From Amphibalanus amphitrite (taxonomy: Eukaryota > Arthropoda > Thecostraca > Balanomorpha > Balanidae): 64,000 bases of DNA. Within the stretch, counting starts at the first letter, position 1. Each line of letters begins with the position of its first letter. Below, piece after piece: positions 9,692 to 24,600 of the stretch. A program made the translations under genes and the position numbers. The stretch lies in contig NW_024881615.1 of the NCBI RefSeq assembly GCF_019059575.1, positions 989,756 to 1,053,755 of the forward strand, written 5' to 3'. The notes under the pieces were generated by a model. The model was not told where the DNA came from, made no database searches, and saw nothing but the letters and a program-made list of their open reading frames with translations.

Positions 9692-12600
9692 GTGAGTAGC
9701 CCCGCTGGCGGGGGATCGGGTGCTGGGGGCGATAAGGAGGATAAAGCTGCGGCGGAGTGTATGGGGTGGGAGTTAGGAGGGGGTTTGGTGAAACTAAATG
9801 CCAAGACTTTTACGGGACTGGATATTTTTGGCAAGTGCCTTTATCTTGAATAAATGGCATGCTGAATGCTGATGGCACAATGGGTTGACGAATCGAGGCA
9901 TGAGTGGTGTGCATGCATATTATGTATGTTAGCTCGTATGAAATTGTGCTAAGTGCGTGCTGTGTACGTGTGCTGTGCATATGCATGTAGCTGAATCTTC
10001 TAAAGAATATCGACACAGAATGTGTGTCAATGGCTGGTTGTCATCACGTCTCATTTCTATAATTTTCATCGCTGAAGCGCTGAAATATTGCAAACTCCAA
10101 GCCCTCACCATTTTACTAATTGCGCCGGGGGTTCAGGTGATAACAGACGCCCTAGCTTTCCCTCTGTGCGGTTGTTCAAAATATTAGATATTATGACAGC
10201 CCGACACAATATCCCCTCTAGCGTGGGTAGTTACGTAGTATAGAGAATAAGTCAGTAATGAGAGACGACTTTGCGCCAAACAAGACTGTCTCCCTCCACA
10301 GCTCTCTGTTCTCGCACGTTTCTGGACTGCGCTGGAACGTTGCGATTCGGCGGAGATACGGTTGACATAATCTTTTTTTTAAAGATGGTATGAATTTCTG
10401 AAATCGAACCACAGATGAGGGCGATAGTGAGATGGTCGTGAAAAATGTTTCCCGAAGAATTTATAGAGCTGTGTGCGTACTTATACATTATGAGTGTAGC
10501 ACGGATGGACGTTTATTCAAGCCCTCGGGATGAACTAGTGTAATTGAAAGGAGACGATAGTCATAGTCGGTGAGCTGCACGAAGCAGTAGGACGGCCAGA
10601 TGAGTTCCCAATAGGTCCAGTAGACAGCAGAGGACTAAAGAAAGTGTATGAACGGCATTGAGAACGGTGGTAAAAGATCGGCGCAGAATCAACTGTTTCG
10701 AGGCGCGAGACCATTAATGCTCTCCATCAATGCCACACATGCCCAACGCTTAGCACAACGGTGGACATTAGATGCAACACCTATGGTTGATTCAGTAACA
10801 GGTTTATAAGCCGAATGTGACTGCACCCATGAGTGGGCCGCGAGCCTCTGGTTAGTGCCTTTGTGCTAGTAGGATAAGAAATAGCGGAGCTGGGTTTCCG
10901 ATTAGTAGGACGGTTGGGTAGGTAGCTCTTTGGATGAAAGGCGACACGGGAGCGTCAGAGCGTGAAAAGGCTTCCAAGGCGACAGGCGACATCAAGGGTT
11001 AGGCGCCGGCCTGATAGGCGACAGGCCAACGTTGGCAGAGCGGCCTGCACTGAAGATGAATGAGGAGTGACATGGGCGGTGCCAGGTTCAGCGCCGGGAA
11101 GGTGGGGCGGCTGCCGATGTGACCGGGGCGGGGAGGGCAGTGGCCTCCCCCGAGTGATGGGGCCAGGTCGGCTAATGCGAGGAAAGGTGGGCTGTGGTCG
11201 GCGGCTGATGCAGTGTGGGTAGAGTGATGGCGGCGGCTGATGTGGATGATCAAGTGATGTAGGATGAGTGGCTGTAGATTTGATTTAATGTATGTAGGTA
11301 TAGTTATAGAGTGATAGGCGATGACTGTCGCGGCGTGAAGTGGACGACGCAGGACGGCTGGTAGCCACTGGCTGAAGTGATGTGAACAGAGGCGGTTAAT
11401 ATGGGGCGGCCGGCCCAGGGAGGTCGGCTGATGCGCTGCGGTCGGTGGGCGGCAGCTGATGTGGTGTGGGTGGGGTGAGCGGTCGACTGATACAATGTGG
11501 GGTGGTCAGCGGCCAACAGAGGCAGTTGATGCAGCTGATGCGAAGTGGGATGGTGGGCGGCGGCTGATGTGCTGCGGTCGGTGGGCGGCGGCTGATGCGG
11601 TGCTCTGCGGTCGGTGGGCGGCGGCCGATGCGGTGTAGGGCGGTCGGTGGGCGGCGGCTGATGCGGTGCTCTGCGGTCGGTGGGCGGCGGCTGATGCGGT
11701 GTAGGGTGGTCGGTGGGCGGCGGCTGATGCGGTGCCCTGCGGTCGGCCAGCGGAGGTCGTCGGTCGGCTGAAGCGATGCTCTGCCAGCTGGCCGGTGACA
11801 TTGAGCTGCCAGCTGCCGACCCGGCTCTGGCCGGCGGCCATACGGAGTGGTTAGCGGCCGCCAGAACAGCCGACCGCACCGCATTCTATTCAGATGTACG
11901 GACACTTTCCTTCAACGAGAGAGTAATGGGAATTACATTTCACATTTGCTTGCTTTTCATGTAATTGAGCAGGCTGCCAAATAGAATCGGCTACATTGCC
12001 CATATTTGCTTATCTTGGGGTTACAAAAGCAGCTTGCTAAGGAGCATCTTGCTAACACGTTGCATCTGCTGATCATTCCAATAGCTCTGCTACAAGGCAT
12101 GAAAACTGGTCTTCGCAATGGATAGCGACTTTTGCGAACGGTCTTCTGGTCGGCGCTGCCTGCTGCGGCCTCAGACCCGTTCCTCGCCGGTCGGTAGAAC
12201 AGCTGCTCGCCTGTCTCGGCGGCTAGTCCGGTTACAGCGCCCCTGTTAGGACCGCGCAGACCGCCGCTCGACCGACCGCTGCTGAGTGCTGAGGTCAGTT
12301 GCTGCCCTGTGTGCGGCGGAGCGCCGTCACACGACACCTCACAGCGCGCCGGCCGTCCGGACGCACCCAGCTAACCAGGCAACGGGCCGCCAGCCCGCCC
12401 CGACAACCACCGCCGCGTCGCCGCTGCCAACAGAAACAATCGCAGAGCTCGCGAAAAGCGCGGTTGAGCGCTGAGTTAGGTCTTCTAAAGAGATGTTATT
12501 TAAACTGTGATGAATCTGATGCCTTGTGCCATGGTGACGACGGCTCATGGAGCAGAAGTTCTCTTTGATTCTGTAAGAATATCAATTAGAGTCGAGAGGC

Positions 12601-15600
12601 AAAAAGTTATGTTTTGCTTCATGTTTGGACCACCATGGCTCACAGATCCATGCCCAGTCGATGCTAGTTGCGTTTGCGGTTTCCTCTGTGATGGTTCTGG
12701 TCCTTGGGTCGGCAGTAGGTCCTGGTCGGCGTTTCGGTCGGCGGTGGCTCCAGGACTCACCCATCAAGTAGTTTTTCCAGCTTGTGCGATTCTCGTCTCC
12801 CTATTGTAGTGGTTCTGGTGTATCGCACAGCCGATTGGCGCTCTGGCGCTGTGCGGGCGGACCCGCGCCCACCGCTTTGGCACGGCTGTGCGTCAGAGGC
12901 AGCCGCTCGGTCGGCGGCCAAACGCAACAAACCGCTCCGAGCCGATGGCACCGGCCGTCGGCCTTCCCTTCTACCTCTCCACGCACCGCCGCCCCCATCT
13001 CCATCCATCCACTAGCCACCGGATCTTCACGAGGTAGTCGGCACCCCTGCCCTTCGGCCTTCACTGGCCGGTTCTCCGTCTTTTTAAGAACCGGTCCTCC
13101 GCCTTTTGAAGGACCGGCCCTCCGCCTTTCTAAATCGGCTTCGCCTCTCCACCACTCCGTTGCTTCACGGCCTTCTTCCGCTTTTCCTACCGGCGCCATC
13201 TACCCCAACACAGGCCACCACGCTTCTATTCGCGGTGATTTGGCCAGCTCATCTCAAGTTGCCAGTTGCCCCTCTGTGCTGTTCAGGCTTGCCTCTTTTC
13301 CTCCTCAGCTCGTCTGGCGGGCTGTGTGCGCTGATCGGGCCAAAGGTCGGCTGGGACCATAGCTTGGACACTGTTTGTGTGTTCAGTCGAATAATGACCC
13401 ATCGCCCGGGGCTCGCCTGATGATCGACGCCCTTGTTAAGTCTGGGTGGATAAAGGTCCACTGTGCGCCCTTGGTGACGCTGCTAGATGGCCTATCTCGT
13501 CCGTGGTTATTCGGTCTCGCCAGGTCCGTTTTGGACCTGTATTTTACGTTGGTGCTTTGAACGATTTGCTAGTTATTGTCTGCTTATTTCCGCAAACTAT
13601 CCCAAGGGCCAGGCAGGGCTCCTTATGTTTTCCATAGCTATCTATGCTGCGACATGTTCAACAACCTCGTCGTCGTCGTCATTTTCGTCATCATTCTGGT
13701 GTGATCATGATACGCTGTGGTCGTCTTTTTTACCATTTCAACCAAACACTAACTGGTGAGGCAGATACTCGAGACTAGAGACTAGAGAGGGTCGTTCAAT
13801 GTAAAGACCGTGGTTGGTGATCGAGCCTCCCGGGGAGACTCGACTCGTGCCAGCGATTATCATTATCCTCATAGTTTTTCTGTTAATGTGGTGTGCTTCT
13901 TCGTGATGAATATGGGCTTCAGTTTGATAGCAGAGCTCGTTATTGTTGGCCTGAAAGTATTTTGAAGTTAAAATATATATGTTGACATTGCTTTCAAAAG
14001 TAATTTATTCACGTCACGCAGCTTATACTCTCCGTTTTTCGATGCTGGCGAGGTCATCGTCAGCTATGTCCTACATGGGCTAAATGGTGCCTGCCGCGGC
14101 CCTGGCAGTGACGCCCCCTTTCGTCCATCGGCGCGAGCGTGCCATGCAGCGGCCGGTGGCTGGCAGAGGCGGCCGGCCGGCGCGTTGCCCGTCGGTGTCG
14201 ACACGGTGACGTCATCACGTCGGCTGCCAGCCGGGCGGGTATAACCGGACCGGTCCCTGCCCGCCCCGCCGGCAGCTACCCCTCCCCTGCCCGCGTCAGA
14301 CCGGTCCTTGCCCCCACCCGACTGTCAGTGTTACTCACTGCACCGCCCCGGATTGGGCCCAGTGCATATGCAACCTCCGACAATTACAAGCTCCGCATCA
14401 CGGTAGAGCGTCGTTGCATCCTTTGGGCATCATCACCTTTTCCCGTGCCAGGCCGATTTTCATCGAATCCTTTCCGACTGCCAGTTTGTCTACCTCCTGT
14501 CGACTAAACCACCCTCTCACGACGGTCAGCGCTTAGGGCATGTGTAGCTATTTCTGAAGCGGGTTTCAAAGCTGGATCTCCTGTATAAGCGGTAACGCTT
14601 TGTTTCGACACCCGGCGCGATGAGCCGTGTCTAGACCGTGGCAGACATGAGCGGCTGGTCGGTGGTCGGCCAAGCTGCCGCTCCGACGCTGCCACTGCTG
14701 TGGTGCCACGTATTTTTGGAGGTCGCCAATGCCACGTATCTTTTGGAGGACGCCTGTGCCACGTATCCTTGCGTCACGTCGGTGGAAATGTCCTCGACGA
14801 CTCTGGTGCCACGTCTCTGTGGAGGACGTCGGTGCCATGTATCTTTGGACGTGCCTGGTGCCACGTCGTCGCGGAAGACGCCGGTGCCACGTAGGTATCC
14901 TTGGAGTACGCCGGTGCCACGTATCCAAGGAGCACGCCAGTGCCACGTACCTTTGGGCGAACCTGTGCCACGTCGTCCTGGAAGACGCCGGTGCCACGTA
15001 TCCTTGGAGCACGCCGGTGCCACTTGTCCTTGGAGCACGCCGGTGCCACTTGTCCTTGGAGCACGCCGGTGCCACGCATCTTTCTAGAATGCCCGTGTCA
15101 CGTCTCCCTAGGAGGACGCCTGTGCCTCGCCTCTCTGGGTCGCTGACGACCCCCGGACCTAGGTCAGACGGTGACAAACCGGGTCATTGGGCCGCTCGAC
15201 TGCCGGGGACTGGCCAGTTGGGTTACGGCTGTCCAGTGCCGCTCGGCCGGCTCTCTGGACTGCCAAGGCGCTGTCACCTGGGTCAGGATGACGTACGGCG
15301 ACTTTGGCAGGGAGTCGACTGGATGAGACATCGCGGGACGGCTTGATGACCCTGGCGGGACTTAGTCGTTTGCGTTCAGTCGCACGTCATCGATAGTTTT
15401 TTTTTTAAAATAATTTGTTCGGGAAGCGCAAGCTTGTAAGACGCAATACGTTGTGACAGGAAGAATATCAAGAATCGAAGCATATTGATCTTCTGTGCTG
15501 CCGCTTCTATCGGTTTTTTTATGCGGGCGTTCAGTTCAACGTTTCACTCTTTTATTCACTTAACTTTGGAAGTAGTGAGTTATACTGTATTTCTTATTAA

Positions 15601-18600
15601 AACAATTGGCTATTATATCCGCTCTCTCATGATTCATCAAATTTTCATATTACTTTCCTTAATATTTTGGCCGGTAACCAAGTCCATCCAACCCATTGAG
15701 CCGTCTCTCTGGTGTGTCACGTCACCGCGCAGTGCTGCGACTGTCAGACGGCAGGTGTCCCCGTGGCAGCAGGCCGCGGCTACTGCCGTGAGTGCGACTG
15801 AGGTGCCGTGGCGTTGCTAGACACAGCGAGACCACACCATGCAGACCAGACCAGACTGGTCGCTTGCCCTTTTGTCGTTTCTCGGCTGCAGAGTCTGCTA
15901 TCCGAGCCATGATGTATTCGCTTAATGCACGAGCGGGCGAGCTGCTGGTCTACGGACGTTCTGCCGTCCAGACTCTCACTTGTCAACTGTGGATGACGGC
16001 TCTCGTATATTTATCATGTGATATGAGGGAGAGGTTCAATGAAAAACACATTTTTCCATGAAAAACACATTTTTCATCGTGACATTTATAACAGGCGTTG
16101 ACATTTTGTCAAAGTTGTTTGCATAAACAACATCATCTGACGGACGTCAGCTTTCGGTGTCTCTTTCTTGGCACATGCATGATGCCTGCATGTCGTCCGA
16201 GCAGTGCTGTATGACTAGGAGGTGTCAAAGGACGAAATTCCAAAAATGGAATTCAGTCGGTTGGGCTCTTGCCATGCCATGCCATGCTTATAACTCATGT
16301 GTCGTTAAACGAATCATATTTCGTAATCATTTTCCTAGTACTTGTTGGAAATCATGGGTACCTATTGTGAAGCCCCATTCCCCACCCCGAACCCAGCCGC
16401 TGCTCATGGGTCTGGCAGGCCGGGGCCCCACAGCCGGTCGGTAAATAAGCAGTCGGCGGCGGCCGTCAGACAAACACTGCCGATCGACGCACCTGGAGTG
16501 CGCCGACCCTCCCGTGGAGACGCCTCCATCGCCTCGCCGCGCAGTCTCGCTCTCCGTTAGCTGCCCCGTCTCACCTCCGCCATGAGTCAGATGTGGGACA
16601 TCAGAGTCAACTCCTGTGACTCAGATCTTGGGCGCGCGCGCTTTCATCCAACAGCGTGCAGACAGTCTTAACTGCCACATGCAAAATTGCTGTTTTTCAG
16701 GAAGAAACCGGGAAGTGTAAGCAGCTTTATGATAATTGTTTCCTTTTAAAATATCTCTACAATGCAGTGGGCTAACCTGTTGCATGGCGGAAGTAAAAAG
16801 ACATGCCTATTTTTCATCAAAACCGTGCGGCGTCAAGACATCGACGGTGCCACAGACTTATTGCGTGTTTGTGTTTGTGCGTGCGCCCAGCTGGTGAGTG
16901 CGTACTCTATCTGAGCAATCTGCGGCCAGTCGCTCCGGCGCGGGACCAGAGCTGAGCGATGTGCCAGTGACGAGAGTCGGCGGCCCGCTCTATTTATACC
17001 AGGCAGTCCGTCCGTCCCAGCCACCGCCTCTGCCGCGGCGCGTCGACACCCTGTCTGGACGGGAGGGGCAGGTGCGGGTGGAGACGAGAGATGAGAGGCG
17101 AGAGACGAATCGAGAGACGAGAGCCGCGAGCCGATAGAGGAGAGGTGAGCCTAGAGCCGAGTCGAGAGCCGATAGCCGAGAGCTGAGAGCCGAGTCGAGA
17201 GCCAAGAGACGAAAGACTAGCTCTGCGAGCCGAGATCCAAAAGACGAGAGTCGAGCTCCGAGAGACGAGAGCCGACTGAGAACCGAGAGCTTAGCGATGC
17301 CCTGAGAGCCGAGCTGAGAACTGCAGAGAGGGAATCGGAGAGACGAGTCAAGAACCCATCCGAGAGCTGAGGACCGAGCCTAGAGACGAGCTCTGAGAGA
17401 CAAGAGCCAAAAGCCGGAGTCGAGAGCTGAGCTATCGTTGAGCCGAGAGCGCAAGCTGGAAGCCCCGATGATGCTCACTTCTTGGTGTCTTCAACTGCTT
17501 GTTTATACCAGCGAGCAGGCATTTGAGATCTGTTTCTGCCGGTTTGGCTGGACCTATGTCAATCGCCAGTTTGGTGGTATGAATAAACTTTTATGAGGCT
17601 TGATTTAATCACGTTTATTATTTATTCAATATTGACTCATCGTGGCGTATCCGGCTAAACCGCAGCTGTATGACTATCAGCGTGTGATCTGGCTGTCGGG
17701 GGCTGATTTGAGGTTTCCCTCCACGTGCTAGCGACAGAGCAGATATGACTCTGAGTAGTCAGAGACTGGCGTTTCTGAGTCGGAGTCACCTGCGACGCGG
17801 CCTCCGATAAGCTTCCGTCGGTGGCACGAGAGGGGCCTGTGGGTCGTGAGAACCCCCATGCCGCCCGGAGACTTCTCTCACCGGGGAGTGGGAGCCGGCC
17901 ATCTCGTCACCAGGAAGTGTGGATGGTGGTCAGGGTCGCGCGCCAGTCGCAGCTGACGAGGAGTCCTGCAGGGTCGTGTCGCAGGTGCCGCGCCGCCCTG
18001 TGAACACACAACGTGACTTCCGGCGCTGCGGGGGGAGGGGAAAGGCATTGGGGACGAGTCACTGGGCTACCGGAGCTCCCACCCCGCCGAAAGCACACAC
18101 ACATACGCATGCATGTAGGCTGAGAAATATCTGGTTTGTACCGGATCGGCCTACGGCTCGGCGGATGAGAACGGTCATATGTCGTCTGGGAGATAAATGA
18201 TATGGTCTCCGGTGACGGACACGGTGTGCTGTTGGTAACCGACTAAAATTGAAATCAGAACATATTGCCTAAGTTTTTTATTAGGTATACCGCAATCGTT
18301 CCAATGGTAATGTATGGTCACTCTATTAGGCGACTGGATTTGCCACCCAGTGCCACCTGATAATTTGACATTTATATTTTCTGTTACCACTGATTTCTTC
18401 TGCATACCAGTACATGTTCTACGATCAACATTTATACGAGCATCCTATTTTTAATTATTCTTGAAGTAATACAATCCATCTTTATATCGCCGGACGCCGA
18501 TTCAATTTTTTCTGTGCGCGATAGGAGAATGGCCGTAGAAAAAAAAACTCGTAGGCATGTTGTTCTGTTCTTTTCTGTTCGTGTGACCTGAGGTGACTGC

Positions 18601-21600
18601 TGAAGCCATATTCCGCTGGAAAATGACTTGTTGAGTGCTCTCATTGTTTCTATCCTCGATTAACCCCGACTCCCACTTTTTTTGCCCGGCAGACGGCCGT
18701 CGCTGTAAGATCGACTGCGACGCTGTGCTGACCGAACTCGAAACGATCGACGATGACACGGACAAGTTCGGAGTGCAGTTTGTCAAAATCAACGACAAGA
18801 AGCTGGCCAAGAAGTACGGCATCTCTGAGTTCCCGGCGCTCACCTACTTCAGGAACAAGGAGCCCATCAAATACGAGGGTACGTACGTGTGTCGATCAAC
18901 TGACTCAGAGGTGCGGCTAGAATAAGTACAGTCGTGCGGTCAGTAACCAGGCAGTTTTCTTTCAGCATTTGCTAATCAATTGATAATCAAGTCAGTCTTA
19001 TCGATTTACGTGATAACGCAATTGATTACCAATCTTTCTTGCCACGCGATGTTTCTCGCGTCACTGTTTATGTGTTTGTACCGATCGCTTCTTAGCTATT
19101 CCAAGATAATGTACCTATGTATTTGTCATCGGGAAAACGTGTGCCTCACGCTCAACATGACCAGTACTTCTCACTTTGCTAATACACTGCTTCTTTTGAG
19201 AAAATTGCTGGCCATTGCTACTTGCTGGTCTTGGTTTGGCTCACTACCTCAACCAGCGTAACTCCAAATTCGGTGGTTTCGGCCCGTGGGGGTTTCAGTT
19301 ACTAACTTAAAAAATAATGCTTCTCGACGGTTTGATTTAACGCTGTCAGTCTTGTGACGTCAGCAAAGACCCTCCAGAGAGCGTAAATAAACGAGGGCAC
19401 CTGTCGACCTGCCGCTGGGCGATGGGCGTCTCTTCCCGCCTGTCGACGCCATCAAACCATTGCCAGTGCCTTCAGCTTACAGAGAGAGTGCCAAGCCCAG
19501 CAAACATGCTTAATTCGACGGAAGCGCGCTGGCATGCGTTGAAGCCATTTCACTCGATCATCAAGGTACTGCAGTGAGAGGGTGTTAGTATGTACACCCA
19601 GTACAATGGCTGCCTGTAGCGCAGTGACTGATCATCAGTTGCGGTCAGAAAACGGCTGCAGTTTCGATCACGAGTGCTCTAAGCCCTTATGGTGGCATGG
19701 ATGGACTGGCCTTACTTTAGGGCTGTTTGGCGGCAGTAGCTGCGACAGTCGGCAGTAGGAAAATCACGTCGAAATGCATGTGTTTATATCGCTTATTTAC
19801 AAAAACGGAGCAATAATTATGAACCCTTACAGAGGCTATTTTTTGACAACCAAAATAAGAAGCGTTATGAAGTCCCTAAGCGTTTGTTTCACAGGCCAGG
19901 CTAGCTTAACTAGATTGATTCTTTTTAAGCGTGGTCTTTATCATTTCTCAATGTCTTCATGATAAAACTTTGTTGGCACGTCACATCCCCTCTTTAGTCT
20001 GACCCAGCTATCCGCGACGTGCGAAACGCTGCTGTCGTGGACGGTATTCGAGCGTCACAAAACGCTCCACTGCTGTTCAGCACCTTGTCGTCGGGACACC
20101 CAACGAGCTTTCTATCCACCTAATGGCAGTCAGCAGTGCATCTATCCGGCTGTCTGTCAGTTCAGCGTTCAGCACTCAGGATGGCCGTTGTCTTGCACCC
20201 AGCTCTCCATGCACCTTACCAATCGTCAGTGTGCTGACAGTCAGCATCCTGACAGTCAGCAGGTGTCAGCACCCAGGTGCTGGTCCGCGGATTCCCTAGG
20301 AAATCCACGGATCCACGGATTTCGCAAACTCACTCTAACATCGGCACCTTCTGGCTGTTCACTGCTCCCGACACCCAGATGTCCGACACCCATTCACTCG
20401 ACCGTCCCCCAATATTAGCCTTATGCCGTCTAATGGTGCTTAGTCGGTGTTTGTCTGTATTTGGAACCACACTCCCTGCTCTGTCGTGCACAGGTGACCT
20501 GATGAACGAGGATGAAGTGCTGGAGTTTCTCACCAGTCTGGACGCCATGGAGCTCCCAGACCAGATCGAGGAGGTCAACGCCAAAATCCTGGATAAAATT
20601 GTCGAGGAACAGCCCTACGTGGCCGTCTTTTTCTGTAAGTCCGTCCAGTTCGACACAGTTTGGGTTTAATGCGAGTGAGTTGGATGACATATGATTTCCA
20701 TTTAGTGATTTATTTTGTGTTTTGTCGCCGTTTTTGGTTATTGGGTTTGTAAATATTGTAGCTTGGTTTTATTCGGCTGAAAGTGTTGCTCTTGGTTCGC
20801 GTTTTGAGAGTTCAATGCACCCTTTATCTCGACTTCGGATGTATATTTGTATGTGAGTTCATTGTGATTGTCCAACATGTGCTGTTTGTCTTGCTTTGCA
20901 AATACGTGGTGTTTACCCCTGTGAAATGGTCATCAAGCACGAATCTGTTCCGTAAACCAAGAACAATCCAGATCGCCTTGAATCCCCTCTCTGCAAAAGG
21001 AGAGTGAAACTTCCGTTTACATATCTGTAATTCAGGCCATTTAGGAGGACGTTTTCGTATTGAGACCGATTTAGGTATTCCGGCGAAGCCCGCGTCGCGC
21101 GGCGGCGGCTGAGTGCGGCCCCCCGTTTTGTGGCCACAGGTCCGTCGGTAGAGAGCTGCCGACTGTCCGAGTGTAAGTAACCGTGCGCCGACCAACGTGC
21201 TCACTTAACGCTCTTCTTTTCGGTTCTTTTATTTCTAGGCGGTGTTTCTACCTATGTGTGGAACTCTTTTAGGGCGTTCGGTGTTTAATTTCGGACCCTC
21301 CAAAGGCTTTTAACAGCTTCTTACCTTCATCCCACGGACCATGTTTCTCGAGCAGCCAATGGCAGCAACTGATCTAGAGGCCCGTGTCTATATCTGCTAG
21401 TTTTCAGACACATGGATGACCCATCTCCACACCACAGTAGCCCCAGTACTGCCCTTCAATGCTCCCCTGTAGCGTAGTAGCCTCGCGACTGCTCTACAAC
21501 TTCCATTACATACTTCGCACGACCACTCATTGCCCACCCGGGCCCTGCTTGAAGAGTGTGGGTGCACATTTACAGGTATATAGCATGGAGCTAGCACTAA

Positions 21601-24600
21601 CAAAGAACGGACACAAACAGCGCATTTGATTTAGTAAGTACCTACAGTGTCATCGTCTCGGTGTTTCAGCACGGTTGGCGTACCTGTTGCTTGTCAGCAG
21701 CATGCTCACTGCTCAGTGTATGCTTACCAGTGATGTGAACAGTCATGTGAATGAACCCGACAAATCCCTCACCACACAACTGCAACTCCCTGCGTGACAT
21801 TCCATTTACAGAGTCCCATGACCTGTCTGCATTGAGGATCGAACCTTCAACAGTTGTTTCACGGTGATGTTAGCTCATTTCTCTTCATCCATGCTTTCTT
21901 GTTCAGTTCGAAAACTCCTTTGTTCATTCGGTGCCGTTCGAGCCGCTGCGGAGTCGCGGTGTGTATGGGGAAGGTCACCGGCCTGTAGTGCCGCCGACAG
22001 AAGCCACGGCGGCCGATGACACTGCCAGCTCGCCGGTCGCGCTCGGCCGTGCTTTTAGGCGTGACTGGCTTCGAACTGTCTGTATCGGGTGCTAATTTTA
22101 GCGTCTGCCGGCACTGACTGGCCAGTCTGGCAGCGGCCGACTGCCGACCGGCCGGCCGAGAACCATCAGCCGGCCACCGGACACAGCCGACACTGGCGAG
22201 AATTTATCACCGAAAATCGCTCCCTCGGAATCCGCCGGGCGGCTCAAATTTTGCCGATGGCTCTGCCCTCTGTTATTACAGATAGTACCGTGACATATAA
22301 CGCTGCCCTCTTCGTCACCCTGGTGATAAATAAACATGGGCTTCAGGTAAATGTTAGACATGACTGGAATGTATTTTGATGGCTGGTGGGCCATTTGTTA
22401 GTCCTAAATTCAGGTTATGAATAAACCCTTGCAGATGTGCGCGACGTGCATTTGGACTTCCTGTCGTCGTGCTACGTAAGCTTACGCAACCACGGCTTGA
22501 GCTTTCGGCAACTGTAGGTTTCCATTTCACCAAATCCAAACCGTCTAGTCGCTGGCGATTTGGCACCTGGCACACTCGGGTCACGGCGGGGATCGAGGCT
22601 GGCTGGAGCCGCCGTCATCGCCGACGGTGCAGCCGCCGGTGTCGGCTCGGCTCGGCGACCGGCACCACCTGACAGGCCGGCAGCGGCCGGTCGGGGACCG
22701 CCCCCGCCCCCGCCGCCGCCGCCGCCGCCCCCGCCCCCGCCCGGAGACGGACGGCCACATGCCGACGGCTATTCTTGAGACGCGGCGGGCCGTCGCCGCG
22801 CCCGCCGCGGAGCCGCTGGAATGCCCGCTGCTACTAACGGTCCTCCCAGCGAGCGGCGCGGACGGCGACCCGGTGGACGGCGACCCGGTGGACGCCGTTT
22901 TACATGGAGACTGAATCGTTTAAAGATGCATTTTTGGGTGACCTGAATGTAGGTATGATTGGTTTTTAGCTGAACAGATTCTTACCTATTGTTTCAACGG
23001 AAATTTTGCATAGCGTAGTGTGAAAAAGGCTAAACTGATAATGCGTCTATACAGTGGGGTCCTGAAATCATGGTCCGCTCACCGAGTTTGACGTGCCGGT
23101 AACTTGACACAAAAACAAATACCTAACGGGTGACGAAACATAGAAGTCGCGCTCGAGCCACGGGTCGCCGGAGTGCTGAGCGCCCCACTGGGTTTGCACT
23201 CCACTTCTGATCTATGTGGGCAACCTGGTTCAAGTTTCTGCTCCAGACCATCAAATGATGGCCAGCAAACCAATTATCGAACGAAAATCGTTATAGTTTC
23301 AGATGCTCTGAAAACCTCGTTCAAACAGTTGAGTTTCGCAAGTTCAGAAATGGAGACATCTGAGTGTACCCCTTGGCAGTGTCCTTTGGCAGCCGACCTT
23401 GGCATTTGTGTCTCACGCCGGCTGCCAGAACCGAGAATAACGCTTTGAACAACAATAGGTTAGACCTATTGGCAGACCGTTCCACGCAACGCTCGCCGGA
23501 ATTCGATTTCGTCATAGACAAATGCAGCTCCTGCTTGTATTGAAACTGAAATGTGTCAGCAGCGCTGATTTCACACACGGCACGTCTATTTTCTCCCCGG
23601 TTAGGACGGTTTATTCAGCACCATGCATGGTTGTAGACCGTCTGGCCGGGGAACCGCCTACGTACATATGTACCTGACGTGCGAGCTCAGAGTTTGGTGA
23701 TTGGTGGCGAGCCGGTGATAGCACGCTGCTCGTCCCTCCACTCCACCTCTGATAGTCTCTCGGCCGCCGTGTCTGCTGCTGAACTATGCGCCGCCGCCTG
23801 CAGGCGCGCCCGGCAGCCGTCAGCGCTGCGTGCGGCGCGCCCGCCCGACAGTGACGGCTGTAAGCGCGCCGGCTATGTCCGTCCGGTTGTCTGGCCCGCG
23901 TGGCGACGGCGGCCGCCGGCCAAATCGGTCCTGCCGACCGTCCGACGGCGACCTCCGCAGCGGTCGCCACGTATACTGGTGGGGAGGAGCGAGTGGGAAA
24001 CTTGACGGCGTGCCGTGGAGCACCATGACCTCTGCAGGCTGTCGCGGTCTGCCGGTACTGCAGGGTCAAGTCTGTACCTCATCCCCTCCAAGACTCTACC
24101 TGTCTTGGCTCAGAGCTGGAGCGCTAACTCCGCGCGACAGAGGACAGTCCGGCGCTGCTGCCGTCTGCCGAGGCGTGGCCAGGCCTGTAAATTGTCCCCA
24201 GGGCACGAAGTATTTCGGCCGGACAAGGCTGAGTACAGAGGAGGGCGGCCTGCGGTGCCAGCGCTGCACTGCTGTAAATACACCGGTGCTGCCGTCAGCG
24301 CTGCCGCGTTCCTGGCTGCGCCCCGCCCGCGGCCGGCTCCGGACCGGCCAGTGTAGGCTGGCCGGCCGCCTCAGTATCATGTTACGGGGTCGGCATGCCG
24401 CCACTCCCGCTGCCCCCACGCGTAACCCTGGAGTGTGTCAAATTATGGTTTTGACACGGCAGAGTCAGCTACAGCTTCAGACTGTCTGGTATAGGGCCAC
24501 TGGTATTTCGATGGGTACAGGTCACCAGAGCTTCACTCCCATCCAACGATGCCGCGATCCATAAAGCAATCGCTGTCCAGTGTCCACTGAGCTCATTCAT

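Larger units (their letters stand above)
9692..18692 (+). other. Gene 2 intron 1 (9.0 kb)
   Basis: A long first intron. It holds a degenerate CTGATG-rich tract and 33-bp minisatellite (11400-11760), GC-rich stretches (12100-13400, 14100-14350), a 26-27-bp minisatellite with TGCCACGT (14701-15130) and a GAGAGCC-rich tract (17080-17460). Open frames here are fragments of repeats; I support no gene. Confidence 0.7.

Noticed and set aside
11304-11905. Proline- and threonine-rich minus-strand frames
   Set aside because: They translate the 33-bp minisatellite (a multiple of 3), so being open in several frames is expected.
14566-15346. Repeated WHRR/CHVS protein-like frames
   Set aside because: They translate the 26-27-bp minisatellite in several frames; no start or splice context.
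23830-24564. 244-codon open frame
   Set aside because: Lies in a CpG-rich intron stretch where stop codons are rare; no domain, hydrophobic or splice evidence.
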